64,000 nucleotides of DNA from Meconema thalassinum (taxonomy: Eukaryota > Arthropoda > Insecta > Orthoptera > Tettigoniidae): contig OX336389.2 in the NCBI GenBank assembly GCA_946902985.2, forward strand, positions 1,082,009,788 to 1,082,073,787, read 5' to 3'. This document shows, piece by piece, positions 9,893-22,038 of this stretch. The translations under genes and the position numbers were made by a program. How positions within the stretch are numbered: the stretch's first letter is position 1; each line of letters begins with the position of its first letter. A model generated the notes under the pieces. That model worked only from the letters and a program-made list of their open reading frames with translations, was not told the origin of the DNA and ran no database searches.

Positions 9893-12800
9893 TGTCCCCG
9901 TTTACCTGGATAGTAGGCTGTCAGATATCCGCCCCCTCAATCGGATTGCCAATTATCAATCGCACCGGCACAGTTACATCAATGAAAATGGCACTGACAG
10001 ATACTATCGAGATAAGAGCACAGAAATTCACTGGAAATCATTGTGGAACACACCAAAATAGACGGGGGTTTATACTTACCGTTGCTTACCTCTTAATTAT
10101 CTCGGGGTTTGAGTTGACAACAGGATCACTAAAAGTCTGTTCACACAATAATCTCCGCCATGACATTTAAAAATGAACCAGAAACGAAGACGAGAACTTT
10201 GAACTGTACAAAAGCTTTATTTCTAATAAAGGGTATGATTTTCCTAACACAACAAAATATACGTGGCTATCAGTAGTCCAAGTCAATCTGACTACGTCCT
10301 CCAGTAGGACTTGCAAAATTATTATACAACATGATATTAAACATTTTAGCTCCCAAGAGCTCCAAATACCGTAATATTCATAACACTATTGGATTGGAAA
10401 AGGACGTCAGGGTGTGACATATATATAGAGCATTTGTTTCCTTTTAATAAACAAGAGAATGGTATTTATAGTCGCAAGGCCGGAGTGTACGACCTCACTC
10501 TCTGAAAACCATATGTTGACACAGCTGCGGGCTACCTTCCAGCCTGACGCATACTGGTCAAATGCACTCCCTTCTCACACGCTATGTTACGTAAGAATCC
10601 AGCCTGCACTCTCAAGCTTTTAAATGTCTTACAAGACAACTCACATTATATTTACGCAAATCTTTCAAGAACTTTGATCACATCCTAATGGATCATTACA
10701 TAAATTTCTTAAACTTGTTAACTTCAATCCAAATGTTTAATTAGCTCTTAAATGTTTATAACAAAATCACAAAAATTATTTATAACAATTTAGAAATTGT
10801 TTATAATATTTGTCAAAGACAATAAAAATATTATAAGCACGCCTTTAACATCACTCTCGTTTCATATAATTTTCAAAAATATTTACAACAATTATTTACA
10901 ATATTAACATTTAAATTGTTTAAATTATTAATTTAATAAATACATTAGCCACATGTTCATTCGGTTGGTAATTTTATAATCCTGTTTAATATAATCGACC
11001 AATGAAGGTTAGTTATACATATTAATGTCACAATCTGTTTTAATAAAGTTTTTAATAATGATTTGTGACGGCAACCTTCATTCATAATCTTGTCTCAAAT
11101 TCTTTCAAAACTCGTGTTAATTATAACAGTAAATCACTTGATTAATTTTCAACGAACTATAACAATCTTACTCCAGCGGAAAATCCTTCGCTAACAAGTT
11201 AATGCACAATCTGCATTAAAAATATGCCCAAAATCATCATATATTAATCTATATGGCATTTACAACTTTCACATCACTTACAAAACTTCCACAAATAATT
11301 CTTTAACATTAATTCCTGTGGGAACCTCCTTCATATTCAAGGGCATTATATCTCAGCGACTTTCAACACGCGCTGCACTAGCGATTATACATTCATAGTT
11401 CCACTTAAAAATTTTATAATCATAAATAGTTTCAAAACTGTTTTTCTATTTAACCTTCGTAGATTTCATTCATGAACTGAAATGAAGTCAAAACTTGCCA
11501 ATCACAAACAAATTTAATAGTGAATACGCTTATATACGCCTATCTGGTCTATCAAAATTTAAGACTAACATCTTAAAAGAAATTGTAGTATGAAATACTA
11601 TCTTCAAATAAAGTGCGACTAAACTGCAAAGTAGTCGAATAGAATTCAATTAGACTGGGGAATGCAAACATCGTTATGTAATTCTCTAATTGAGAAAAAC
11701 TCCTAACAAAAGTACTTGACTTTAATGCATTCAATAATTCATTATTAACATTACTCTTTCACAAAAGTGTCTATGATGCAATGTTCATTCATAACTGACG
11801 ATAAATGTCTGTGTTGCAATCAATACAAATAACGACTAGTATTTCCAAGATCGTCGATAACGTAAGAGATTTTAACGCTCTAAAATCATTTAAATGTTCT
11901 TCCTTCTTGATGATGACAGAAAATTGTTCAAAGTAATTAAACTGGGGTAGAATTACTTTAATAAAATGACACGCTGTCTGAATTTAAATCTGCCCTAAAA
12001 ATCATTAACTTACAGTCAAATCGTGACTACAAAAAAATTAATTACTGAAATATCTAAATATCAGTCTCAACTGATTCAAAATCGTTAACTATGCCCATGA
12101 CATAACAATGTCTTAATAAATCGTCGAAAAATGCAAAACTCATCAAGGTGTACTGAGAATAAGAATCTCAACAAGAAAATAAGGCAAAATACATGAGGGT
12201 AAAAATATGGGAAAAATGGTTGCTCAAACATTACTAGGTTACTCAAATACAATAAACGTTCACGACTACCTTATCTGCCGATTGACGTTCCAGAGGAAAA
12301 TTCCCCAAAGAAGACTGCTGATGGATCCATTTCACCACGTTAAAGCTGAGCTCCATCCTCGAAATAGGAAATAGCACCATCGGAGAATCGAACTGCTTCC
12401 TTCTCCGTGAATCACTCTGCTCCTCGAATACGAATAGACATCCTTCCGGCAATAATCTTCTTTGTGAGTCGGGACTACCCTGACCTCTCTTGAAAAATTC
12501 CCTGAAGTTCCAGTAGACAGTCATCATGACGTTTTGTAGAAATTTCCGAAGAAATTATTCATATTCAGAGTATGAAATTATTTCTATGGCTGTTCGATGG
12601 TATTCAGCCTTTACTTACGAAACATGGGTGTAGATGGTATTCACCGCATGTTCGCTTATGTGGAATAGCAATTAGCGAAGTTCCATGTCGCTATCTTACT
12701 CCAATGAAGTATGTCCCAATTGCAATAAGCCTTCTTAGCCTTCCATCTGCACTTTGGTTGTAGTGTCAGAAGAACAAACTGCCGTATTCAAATGCTCCAT

Positions 12801-13807
12801 TATACTGTATCGTTCTGTAAGCAAGCAATCTGAAGTCTTTCTACTCCACTCGCAGCGTTATCCTTGCTTTGATTCTGGCTTATACAAAAGTGTTTCTCTA
12901 GTGGTGAGATAATCACTTTTGTCAGTCGTATATAATTGCTAATATCTTTTGAAGTACTCGGTCGAAATTGTTCAGCTTTTTTCTATAATTGCATGTAGTA
13001 CTGCACAATACAACTATCTTATCGTAGACCGCTAACTGTTTGAAGCTAAACTTATATAAGCTTTCTAAGGTCTGTTTCAACTTCACCTAGTTTGACCTGT
13101 ATCTCGTTAACATAGTGGCCTCGCCACGCGTTATAAAAACGATTCTTTTCACTTGCTGTTCACTTTGACGTCTCACTATATTGAATGTATAAGAAACTGA
13201 CTTTCACAAAAACTTCGATGATCTGAGCATTAGATCTCAGAATGATCAGCGAACGAAAGAGAAGAGAAGAGAAGAGAAGAGGCTCCTCTCTTCTGCGCAA
13301 GCCCTTTTATTACCTTCTCGAGGGGCGTTACCATCCCTTCCAAAGCGTGATACTGCGTCATCGCTAGAACTTCCAACTTCGTTAATACATGACGGATTTT
13401 CAAAATTCAAAAACTGAAAATAAATTTCACCAAATTTCCAAATCAATGCTTTTACTGCAAATGGATTTCCACAATTCTGCATTCAAAAAGTCATAAAAAT
13501 ATCATAGTTTCAGCAATCTCCGTCTTCCTTTAAACTATCGTTCATTGGTTCATGCCTCTCCTCCAATAGCATAGTTTCTTCCTCAGCAGAATTCCTCGTT
13601 TCCTGCGACTGCGTCGTACATCTTGGAACATTCTGGACAAAATGCTGACGTCACTGAGAATCTCAGCTCAAGTAGCTTGCTGGCATAACATTTACGTCAT
13701 CCGTGCTTACGTCATGACTACCCACGTCATAACTATGACAGCCATAACTCTAATCATAATTTCAAATATAGCCACCGTGGTCTCTACATAATTCAATTAC
13801 GGGGGCA
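9893..13807 (-). repeat. 3' LTR (3915 bp)
   Basis: Matches 17044-20954 base for base over the compared stretches. The differences I noticed are two single-base changes (near 10275 and 10530), one extra A in the other copy near 18745, and one extra GAAGA-type 5-mer here near 13262. That implies very recent insertion. On the minus strand it starts TGCCCCCGTAATTG and ends GGTAAACGGGGACA. The interior is AT-rich, and short open frames within it are not conserved-looking. A minus-strand AATAAA lies at 10216-10221, about 320 bases before the end, a plausible poly(A) signal that would make U5 about 0.3 kb and U3 very long. Confidence 0.95.
10216..10221 (-). promoter_or_regulatory. Candidate poly(A) signal of the LTR
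   Basis: AATAAA on the minus strand in the 3' LTR, about 0.3 kb before the LTR end. The same hexamer is at 17367-17372 in the 5' LTR. Placement fits an R/U5 boundary but this is inference. Confidence 0.35.
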
Positions 13808-13820
13808 TTCTCCTCCCACC
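13808..13820 (-). promoter_or_regulatory. Polypurine tract
   Basis: Minus strand GGTGGGAGGAGAA, directly abutting the TGCCCCC start of the 3' LTR. Position and composition are those of the plus-strand DNA synthesis primer of LTR retroelements. Confidence 0.9.
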
Positions 13821-13994
13821 ACGTTTTAAAAACAGTTGCAAATTGTTTTTAAACTCAATGTTACAAGTATCTCAACTCTCTTGAACACGAAATTGAATTA
13901 TTACTGGCTTACTCTAGTATGATATTTCCTCTATGTTCCTTAATCATTATCTCTTCTACTCTGGGTTGTATGTGGTTAATGTATTCTTTCCTCT

Positions 13995-16493
13995 CTACTT
14001 TCTCTTCTGACCAGTGTTTCTATTTTCTAAGTTCTGCTGGCTCATAGAAGGTCCAGGATCGATTACAACATCCTGCCTTTTCCTTTGATTGTCAGCTTCT
14101 TTATCCCTTAATTCTTTTAAGTATTGCTGGCTTTCCTTTTCTCTTTGCTGATATTGCTCAGGTGTCATAACCTGACTTTGAGTATTCTGGTTTCTATTTT
14201 GGTTTTGGTTATTCCTATTATAGTTACGATTATACCCATTATTGTTATAATATCTGCCTCTTCCATTATAGTTTCCTCGGTTGTAGTTCCAACCTCTTCT
14301 CTGTTGATATGGTCGGTAACCTTGTGATCTATAATTTCTAAACTGATTATTCCTGTGAGGACCTACATTGTCAGTTTTCTCCTCCTCTGGCTTGTCAGTT
14401 TGTTGGACTTGGTCCATGTATACCGTATTGATTTCCTTATACTCTTGCCTTTGACCTTTCTGGACTACATTAGGCATTGGACTTGTGTAGTCTAACCTTC
14501 TTAGTAATTCATCCATGCTGGATAAATCCCTGATGTTGGACGAAATTATAAGTCTCCTGACCTCAATTGGCAGCATACGAGAAATCGCATCTATTAGTTG
14601 CTCCGTGGATAATGGGGGTTGCAAAAATCTCAAGCGGGACAACTGACTCGTAAAGAAATCAGCGTACCTCGTTGGAAGAGTACCTGAGTATTTTCTTGAA
14701 TATACCTCCGCTCTTAACGAATTCTGCGCTTCTATGGACCAAAATCGTTTGATTAATGCCTCTGCAAACTCGTCAAAGTTGCTGAATGTATATCTAAAAG
14801 CTCTAAACCATTCAAGGGGTCCTCCAATCAGATATCTCTCTACAATCTTCATCTCTCTCTCTCTGGGAATGTGAGCTTCGATGAAATAATCTTTGAGATT
14901 CCTTACATACTCTATAGGTGTCAAACTATCAGTGTTACTGAATTTTTGTGGTTTGTCCTCGAAATTCCTAATGACCGTCACGTTCCTCGGATATGAATCC
15001 GGATAGTTTTTCCCACTATCTCGATAATTCCACTCAGATTCCATATTCCTCTCGTCATCCTCCTCTCTGAATCTGGATACACGTTCTTCAGGAGTCACGT
15101 CTCTTTCTTCTAGATCTAGGTGACCTCTTCTGGTATGCTTCCTGTTCAATTCGCAAGCTAAGCCTTCTGTATCCTTGTCGGTGATTTCTGTTAAGACTTT
15201 CTTGACTATCTCTTCCTTGTAGTTCTCCATTAAACTAGCCTCTCCTAACTTCAAATTTTTCAGTTTACTCGTCGTTTCATTTACGTCAGAGACAACTTTA
15301 TGAATTTGATCCTCTAATGTAGATTTTAAAGTTTGCATATCCTGATCTAGTTGTGTTCTATCGTCAACTTGTTTTTCGGATAGCGAATTTATCCTGACGC
15401 TTAAATCTTTTCTAATCTGTACTACCTCATTATTAATTTCTATCTGCGTACTGGCAAGTTTTCTTTCAATCCTTTCCTGAATTTGGGTTACATGTTCCCC
15501 ACTTGACTTATTCCATTCGTCTTTCCATACCGCTACGTTTGCTGTTAACATCTCGGCTATGTCTACTTCAATATCCTCTTTTAATACTCTATTGTGGTCT
15601 AATACCTGTGTTCTCATGACCTCTACGTCGTACTTCAACTCTGCTAAAGACGTTGTTGTTCTAACCGATTCGTCGACTAACCTAGTCGTTAATGCAGTTA
15701 TATTACGCGTACAAAGAGTTTTTGAGTTTTCGATTTCTTCCCTGACTTTATTGACATCAGTTTGGACTTTAGTGATATCTACGAAAACTGTGTTGACCTC
15801 TACCTGAATCTTAGTTACATCACTTTGCACCTCAGTTATATCCGCATGAATATTGTTAATGTCTACCTGAACATTGGATACATCTGTTCTAGCTTTTTGA
15901 ATTTCTTTCTGGACTTCCTCGACCTTGTCTTGGACAGTCGCTACATCGTTTTTGACAACAACAACTTCGGCTCTAGCACAAGAAATATCCCCTCGGACAT
16001 TAGCTACATCTAAATTTAACATTGTAAGGTCCCTCTGTACCTTAGATACATCATTTTTAACATCATCAACACTTTTATGCACAATAGATACATCTTTATG
16101 GACATTAGACACGTCTGTGCGCATGTCACTTACAGTATTTTCAATTCCTAGGGTATTAATCTGTAAACGCGACATATTATCCTCCAAATTAGCAGCACTA
16201 GTTTGGATACCCTTCAAATTAGCAGACATATTACTAGCATTCTCCTCCATTCTTGCATTTAAATTACTAGCATTCTCCTCCATTCTTGCATTTAAATTAC
16301 TAGCATTCTCCTCCATTCTTGCATTTAAATTACTAGCATTCTCCTCCATTCGACTAGTATTCCTAGCTTCCATCTCCTTCATACTACTATTTATGCTAGC
16401 TTTCAAGTTAGCAGACATCTCCTCTAACATTTTCTTCAAACTTTCATCTGCCATTACAATATTATTATTCAAAATGGATTGCTGTAGGGACAT
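13995..16493 (-). CDS. gag: Retrotransposon Gag with hendecad coiled coil
   Basis: An intact 832-codon frame, the only large ORF in the interior. Residues about 49-92 are four tandem copies of an 11-residue unit (MEENASNLNAR). About 100-450 is an extended coiled coil with 11-residue V.xDV..V..DI-type periodicity. About 518-670 matches a retrotransposon Gag core (LTPIEYVRNLKDYF, GGPLEWFRAFRYTF, FDEFAEALIKRFW, LSRLRFLQPPLS). The C-terminal tail (709-772) is rich in Asn, Arg, Tyr and Gly; there is no CCHC zinc knuckle, so this tail probably serves RNA binding. The protein would form particles that package the element's RNA, with enzymes supplied in trans. The start is the first ATG after the leader. 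The lack of stops in 2.5 kb indicates recent activity or selection. Confidence 0.9.
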   Translation of the reverse strand: MSLQQSILNNNIVMADESLKKMLEEMSANLKASINSSMKEMEARNTSRMEENASNLNARMEENASNLNARMEENASNLNARMEENASNMSANLKGIQTSAANLEDNMSRLQINTLGIENTVSDMRTDVSNVHKDVSIVHKSVDDVKNDVSKVQRDLTMLNLDVANVRGDISCARAEVVVVKNDVATVQDKVEEVQKEIQKARTDVSNVQVDINNIHADITEVQSDVTKIQVEVNTVFVDITKVQTDVNKVREEIENSKTLCTRNITALTTRLVDESVRTTTSLAELKYDVEVMRTQVLDHNRVLKEDIEVDIAEMLTANVAVWKDEWNKSSGEHVTQIQERIERKLASTQIEINNEVVQIRKDLSVRINSLSEKQVDDRTQLDQDMQTLKSTLEDQIHKVVSDVNETTSKLKNLKLGEASLMENYKEEIVKKVLTEITDKDTEGLACELNRKHTRRGHLDLEERDVTPEERVSRFREEDDERNMESEWNYRDSGKNYPDSYPRNVTVIRNFEDKPQKFSNTDSLTPIEYVRNLKDYFIEAHIPREREMKIVERYLIGGPLEWFRAFRYTFSNFDEFAEALIKRFWSIEAQNSLRAEVYSRKYSGTLPTRYADFFTSQLSRLRFLQPPLSTEQLIDAISRMLPIEVRRLIISSNIRDLSSMDELLRRLDYTSPMPNVVQKGQRQEYKEINTVYMDQVQQTDKPEEEKTDNVGPHRNNQFRNYRSQGYRPYQQRRGWNYNRGNYNGRGRYYNNNGYNRNYNRNNQNQNRNQNTQSQVMTPEQYQQREKESQQYLKELRDKEADNQRKRQDVVIDPGPSMSQQNLENRNTGQKRK
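16231..16352 (-). repeat. 33-bp tandem repeat within gag
   Basis: Three to four near-identical 33-bp units (CTCCTCCATTCTTGCATTTA plus AATTACTAGCATT on the plus strand). They encode the repeated MEENASNLNAR segment, so the repeat extends the coiled coil in whole turns and keeps the frame. Confidence 0.9.
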
Positions 16494-17018
16494 ACATCAA
16501 AAGAGCAAAATAACAACATTTGAGCAACACTTTTCACCATATATAAATTTGATCAATTTTCTGTCTTAAATCTAACTTATAACTACCTTATAATTAATAT
16601 TCGAAGATACTTCATGTTGAAACAAACTCAAGCACATGTTCAAATTTCTCTGGCTCATTTTAAAATATCCTAACACAAATAATTTACATTTACAATCCAA
16701 ATAATTAATTTTATCTTTAATATGACTGAAGTGTCATAAGCCGGTCAAATAAAATAAGATTCCAGATTATAGGCGATTTTTCTAAGTTTCCTGCCCATTT
16801 AACCTTTCTCAAGTTGTATAAGATCTGATCTTTTCTGAGTGTAATTTTCCTAATACAATACAACATTTAATTCCTATATAATCACACTCTTAAATACTAC
16901 AATTGGCCTAGACATCTAACAAAGAATCAACCTCTTTATTTGAGTCTAATCGAACCTCACGTTTTAGGTTTGTCAATCTTTCTGGTGTTCAACCTGGTGA
17001 TCCAGTGTTGTTGAACAC
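16494..17018 (-). other. Gag leader
   Basis: About 525 bases between the primer binding site and the gag ATG. No open frame of note; it would hold packaging and dimerisation signals if the element behaves like its relatives. Confidence 0.5.
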
Positions 17019-17036
17019 GCCCCACGTTGGGCGCCA
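17019..17036 (-). promoter_or_regulatory. tRNA-Lys-type primer binding site
   Basis: Minus strand TGGCGCCCAACGTGGGGC, seven bases after the ...GGGGACA end of the 5' LTR. The 18-mer is the classic complement of the tRNA-Lys (Lys1,2) 3' end used by many retroviruses and retrotransposons. Confidence 0.92.
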
Positions 17037-17043
17037 ATCTTTC

Positions 17044-20000
17044 TGTCCCCGTTTACCTGGATAGTAGGCTGTCAGATATCCGCCCCCTCAATCGGATTGC
17101 CAATTATCAATCGCACCGGCACAGTTACATCAATGAAAATGGCACTGACAGATACTATCGAGATAAGAGCACAGAAATTCACTGGAAATCATTGTGGAAC
17201 ACACCAAAATAGACGGGGGTTTATACTTACCGTTGCTTACCTCTTAATTATCTCGGGGTTTGAGTTGACAACAGGATCACTAAAAGTCTGTTCACACAAT
17301 AATCTCCGCCATGACATTTAAAAATGAACCAGAAACGAAGACGAGAACTTTGAACTGTACAAAAGCTTTATTTCTAATAAAGGGTATGATTTTCCTAACA
17401 CAACAAAATATACGTGGCTATCAGTAGCCCAAGTCAATCTGACTACGTCCTCCAGTAGGACTTGCAAAATTATTATACAACATGATATTAAACATTTTAG
17501 CTCCCAAGAGCTCCAAATACCGTAATATTCATAACACTATTGGATTGGAAAAGGACGTCAGGGTGTGACATATATATAGAGCATTTGTTTCCTTTTAATA
17601 AACAAGAGAATGGTATTTATAGTCGCAAGGCCGGAGTGTACGACCTCACTCTCTGAAAACCATATGTTGACACAGCTGTGGGCTACCTTCCAGCCTGACG
17701 CATACTGGTCAAATGCACTCCCTTCTCACACGCTATGTTACGTAAGAATCCAGCCTGCACTCTCAAGCTTTTAAATGTCTTACAAGACAACTCACATTAT
17801 ATTTACGCAAATCTTTCAAGAACTTTGATCACATCCTAATGGATCATTACATAAATTTCTTAAACTTGTTAACTTCAATCCAAATGTTTAATTAGCTCTT
17901 AAATGTTTATAACAAAATCACAAAAATTATTTATAACAATTTAGAAATTGTTTATAATATTTGTCAAAGACAATAAAAATATTATAAGCACGCCTTTAAC
18001 ATCACTCTCGTTTCATATAATTTTCAAAAATATTTACAACAATTATTTACAATATTAACATTTAAATTGTTTAAATTATTAATTTAATAAATACATTAGC
18101 CACATGTTCATTCGGTTGGTAATTTTATAATCCTGTTTAATATAATCGACCAATGAAGGTTAGTTATACATATTAATGTCACAATCTGTTTTAATAAAGT
18201 TTTTAATAATGATTTGTGACGGCAACCTTCATTCATAATCTTGTCTCAAATTCTTTCAAAACTCGTGTTAATTATAACAGTAAATCACTTGATTAATTTT
18301 CAACGAACTATAACAATCTTACTCCAGCGGAAAATCCTTCGCTAACAAGTTAATGCACAATCTGCATTAAAAATATGCCCAAAATCATCATATATTAATC
18401 TATATGGCATTTACAACTTTCACATCACTTACAAAACTTCCACAAATAATTCTTTAACATTAATTCCTGTGGGAACCTCCTTCATATTCAAGGGCATTAT
18501 ATCTCAGCGACTTTCAACACGCGCTGCACTAGCGATTATACATTCATAGTTCCACTTAAAAATTTTATAATCATAAATAGTTTCAAAACTGTTTTTCTAT
18601 TTAACCTTCGTAGATTTCATTCATGAACTGAAATGAAGTCAAAACTTGCCAATCACAAACAAATTTAATAGTGAATACGCTTATATACGCCTATCTGGTC
18701 TATCAAAATTTAAGACTAACATCTTAAAAGAAATTGTAGTATGAAAATACTATCTTCAAATAAAGTGCGACTAAACTGCAAAGTAGTCGAATAGAATTCA
18801 ATTAGACTGGGGAATGCAAACATCGTTATGTAATTCTCTAATTGAGAAAAACTCCTAACAAAAGTACTTGACTTTAATGCATTCAATAATTCATTATTAA
18901 CATTACTCTTTCACAAAAGTGTCTATGATGCAATGTTCATTCATAACTGACGATAAATGTCTGTGTTGCAATCAATACAAATAACGACTAGTATTTCCAA
19001 GATCGTCGATAACGTAAGAGATTTTAACGCTCTAAAATCATTTAAATGTTCTTCCTTCTTGATGATGACAGAAAATTGTTCAAAGTAATTAAACTGGGGT
19101 AGAATTACTTTAATAAAATGACACGCTGTCTGAATTTAAATCTGCCCTAAAAATCATTAACTTACAGTCAAATCGTGACTACAAAAAAATTAATTACTGA
19201 AATATCTAAATATCAGTCTCAACTGATTCAAAATCGTTAACTATGCCCATGACATAACAATGTCTTAATAAATCGTCGAAAAATGCAAAACTCATCAAGG
19301 TGTACTGAGAATAAGAATCTCAACAAGAAAATAAGGCAAAATACATGAGGGTAAAAATATGGGAAAAATGGTTGCTCAAACATTACTAGGTTACTCAAAT
19401 ACAATAAACGTTCACGACTACCTTATCTGCCGATTGACGTTCCAGAGGAAAATTCCCCAAAGAAGACTGCTGATGGATCCATTTCACCACGTTAAAGCTG
19501 AGCTCCATCCTCGAAATAGGAAATAGCACCATCGGAGAATCGAACTGCTTCCTTCTCCGTGAATCACTCTGCTCCTCGAATACGAATAGACATCCTTCCG
19601 GCAATAATCTTCTTTGTGAGTCGGGACTACCCTGACCTCTCTTGAAAAATTCCCTGAAGTTCCAGTAGACAGTCATCATGACGTTTTGTAGAAATTTCCG
19701 AAGAAATTATTCATATTCAGAGTATGAAATTATTTCTATGGCTGTTCGATGGTATTCAGCCTTTACTTACGAAACATGGGTGTAGATGGTATTCACCGCA
19801 TGTTCGCTTATGTGGAATAGCAATTAGCGAAGTTCCATGTCGCTATCTTACTCCAATGAAGTATGTCCCAATTGCAATAAGCCTTCTTAGCCTTCCATCT
19901 GCACTTTGGTTGTAGTGTCAGAAGAACAAACTGCCGTATTCAAATGCTCCATTATACTGTATCGTTCTGTAAGCAAGCAATCTGAAGTCTTTCTACTCCA

Positions 20001-20954
20001 CTCGCAGCGTTATCCTTGCTTTGATTCTGGCTTATACAAAAGTGTTTCTCTAGTGGTGAGATAATCACTTTTGTCAGTCGTATATAATTGCTAATATCTT
20101 TTGAAGTACTCGGTCGAAATTGTTCAGCTTTTTTCTATAATTGCATGTAGTACTGCACAATACAACTATCTTATCGTAGACCGCTAACTGTTTGAAGCTA
20201 AACTTATATAAGCTTTCTAAGGTCTGTTTCAACTTCACCTAGTTTGACCTGTATCTCGTTAACATAGTGGCCTCGCCACGCGTTATAAAAACGATTCTTT
20301 TCACTTGCTGTTCACTTTGACGTCTCACTATATTGAATGTATAAGAAACTGACTTTCACAAAAACTTCGATGATCTGAGCATTAGATCTCAGAATGATCA
20401 GCGAACGAAAGAGAAGAGAAGAGAAGAGGCTCCTCTCTTCTGCGCAAGCCCTTTTATTACCTTCTCGAGGGGCGTTACCATCCCTTCCAAAGCGTGATAC
20501 TGCGTCATCGCTAGAACTTCCAACTTCGTTAATACATGACGGATTTTCAAAATTCAAAAACTGAAAATAAATTTCACCAAATTTCCAAATCAATGCTTTT
20601 ACTGCAAATGGATTTCCACAATTCTGCATTCAAAAAGTCATAAAAATATCATAGTTTCAGCAATCTCCGTCTTCCTTTAAACTATCGTTCATTGGTTCAT
20701 GCCTCTCCTCCAATAGCATAGTTTCTTCCTCAGCAGAATTCCTCGTTTCCTGCGACTGCGTCGTACATCTTGGAACATTCTGGACAAAATGCTGACGTCA
20801 CTGAGAATCTCAGCTCAAGTAGCTTGCTGGCATAACATTTACGTCATCCGTGCTTACGTCATGACTACCCACGTCATAACTATGACAGCCATAACTCTAA
20901 TCATAATTTCAAATATAGCCACCGTGGTCTCTACATAATTCAATTACGGGGGCA
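17044..20954 (-). repeat. 5' LTR (3911 bp)
   Basis: Partner of 9893-13807, offset by 7151 bases (7152, then 7147, after the two indels). It would carry the promoter on the minus strand, but no convincing TATA/initiator pair could be singled out by eye. A short GAAGA tandem tract lies at about 20408-20427. Confidence 0.95.
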
Positions 20955-21370
20955 TCGGTATGAACTAACCAGTCATTGGCCACGTTGGGACACCAACACG
21001 CCAAGGAAAGGGTCTTGCATTTTTCTACACTATACAAGGGGTATAGTTTCATCAGACTTGTCATACCTACATTTCGACTCATGTCCACAACAATATCATT
21101 AATCACATAACGCACTTCAGAAAATAAAAAAGCTAGGGCATGATTGACCAATGTGAGTGTGGATGGCGTGCTTCCATTCGCTTTTGTCAATCAATCCTCA
21201 ATTTGAATAACACTTTCATGGGGTAGTGTAAAAACATCTTGGTTTTTGATAACAAATTGAATTTCGTCATTGTTATTTAGTCCAGGCGCGTCAGGTTGAT
21301 ACGAATGCATGGCAATCCTTACTAGCCCTTCTTGCACCTCTATGGGGTTTAACACTTGTAACATGGCGGT
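20955..21370 (-). pseudogene. Major capsid-like gene, N-terminal part
   Basis: The minus-strand frame shows SYQPDAPGLNNNDEIQFVI, LPHESVIQIED, an in-frame TGA at about 21188, then TLVNHALAFLFSEVRYVIND and MSRNVGMTSLMKLY, and runs into the LTR at 20955. It joins in sense to 9892 on the other side of the retrotransposon. The motif string is the N-terminal half of the capsid-like family described for 9120-9892. The start is probably within the frame preceding about 21370, where it merges with the upstream ORF. Confidence 0.7.
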
Positions 21371-22038
21371 CATGTTGCTTTTTAACATATAACCAAGGTT
21401 TTGTAATAGTTGTTTGTTTACTCGTGTTAACGTAGACATACACGGTGTACAACTAACAGCCGTCGTAATATAGCCACTAGGTGAAGTCACCATAAAATCG
21501 TACAGGGAATGGGATTTCTCTTCATTGGTGAACACGTCTCTAATAATATTACATGTCACTGACCATGGTGGTCTTCAATCAATTTTACTTGGTGGTCCGA
21601 ATCATGTCTTTCGTTGGGTTCCAACACTTGTTCTTCAAATCCCAGTAGTGATCCAATGGAATCTGGTTGTGATTCAAAGTCAATTTTAAACGTAGATACA
21701 ATGCTGCTGCGGTGTGTGATGGTATTTCCTGTAAGTTCAAACTTGTGTGTTCCATCCGCAAAAGGCTTTACACCAAATTGTTTTATCAGAGCCACATAGA
21801 TGTATTCGTGAATGTCATCTATCGTGTAGCCTCCAAGTGACAGGGTTAATATAAAATTATCAAAATAAAACTTGTCGTTTATATCTTCACGTACATTATA
21901 AATTCTGTTGTAACTTTCAAGAGATATTAATCTTCACTCGTACGATTCACTGGCTTCCAAATCGATGGGTGGAAAAAAATCTAGAGGAACTTCAGGACCG
22001 TTTCCCCGCACTTTAAATGTTTTGGCTTTTACATTCAT
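21371..22038 (-). pseudogene. Capsid-associated (penton-like?) ORF
   Basis: Starting at the Met near 22038, the minus strand gives KAKTFKVRGNGPEVPLDFFP, an in-frame TGA near 21931, ISLESYNRIYNV, a GGYTIDDIHEYI block, FKIDFESQPDSIGSLLGF, LEPNERHDSD, a frameshift near 21557, then CNIIRDVFTNEEKSHSLYDF. I recall this motif order (SLLGF..., EPN.W/RH.SD, C-N-I/V...G.Y.N..K.H.I.EF) from a protein encoded between protease and capsid in insect Polinton-like loci; a penton/minor capsid role is inference from gene order. It follows the protease in the same frame without a stop between them. Confidence 0.6.

Larger units (their letters stand above)
9893..20954 (-). mobile_element. Gag-only LTR retrotransposon with 3.9-kb LTRs
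   Basis: Two direct repeats of 3915 and 3911 bp (9893-13807 and 17044-20954) flank a 3.24-kb interior that holds a minus-strand gag, an 18-nt tRNA-Lys-type primer site beside the upstream LTR and a polypurine tract beside the downstream LTR. LTR ends are TG...CA on either strand. The interior has no protease, RT, RNase H or integrase, so the element must borrow them. The layout resembles plant TR-GAG/LARD elements, with LTRs longer than the interior. GGTA occurs at both outer junctions, one base off on one side, and is the likely target duplication. The element interrupts the Polinton capsid-like gene. Confidence 0.92.

Noticed and set aside
9946..10170. Open frames inside the LTRs (also 12243, 12572, 13246 and the copies in the other LTR)
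   Set aside because: Short, without recognisable motifs. They occur in both LTRs only because the LTRs are identical.
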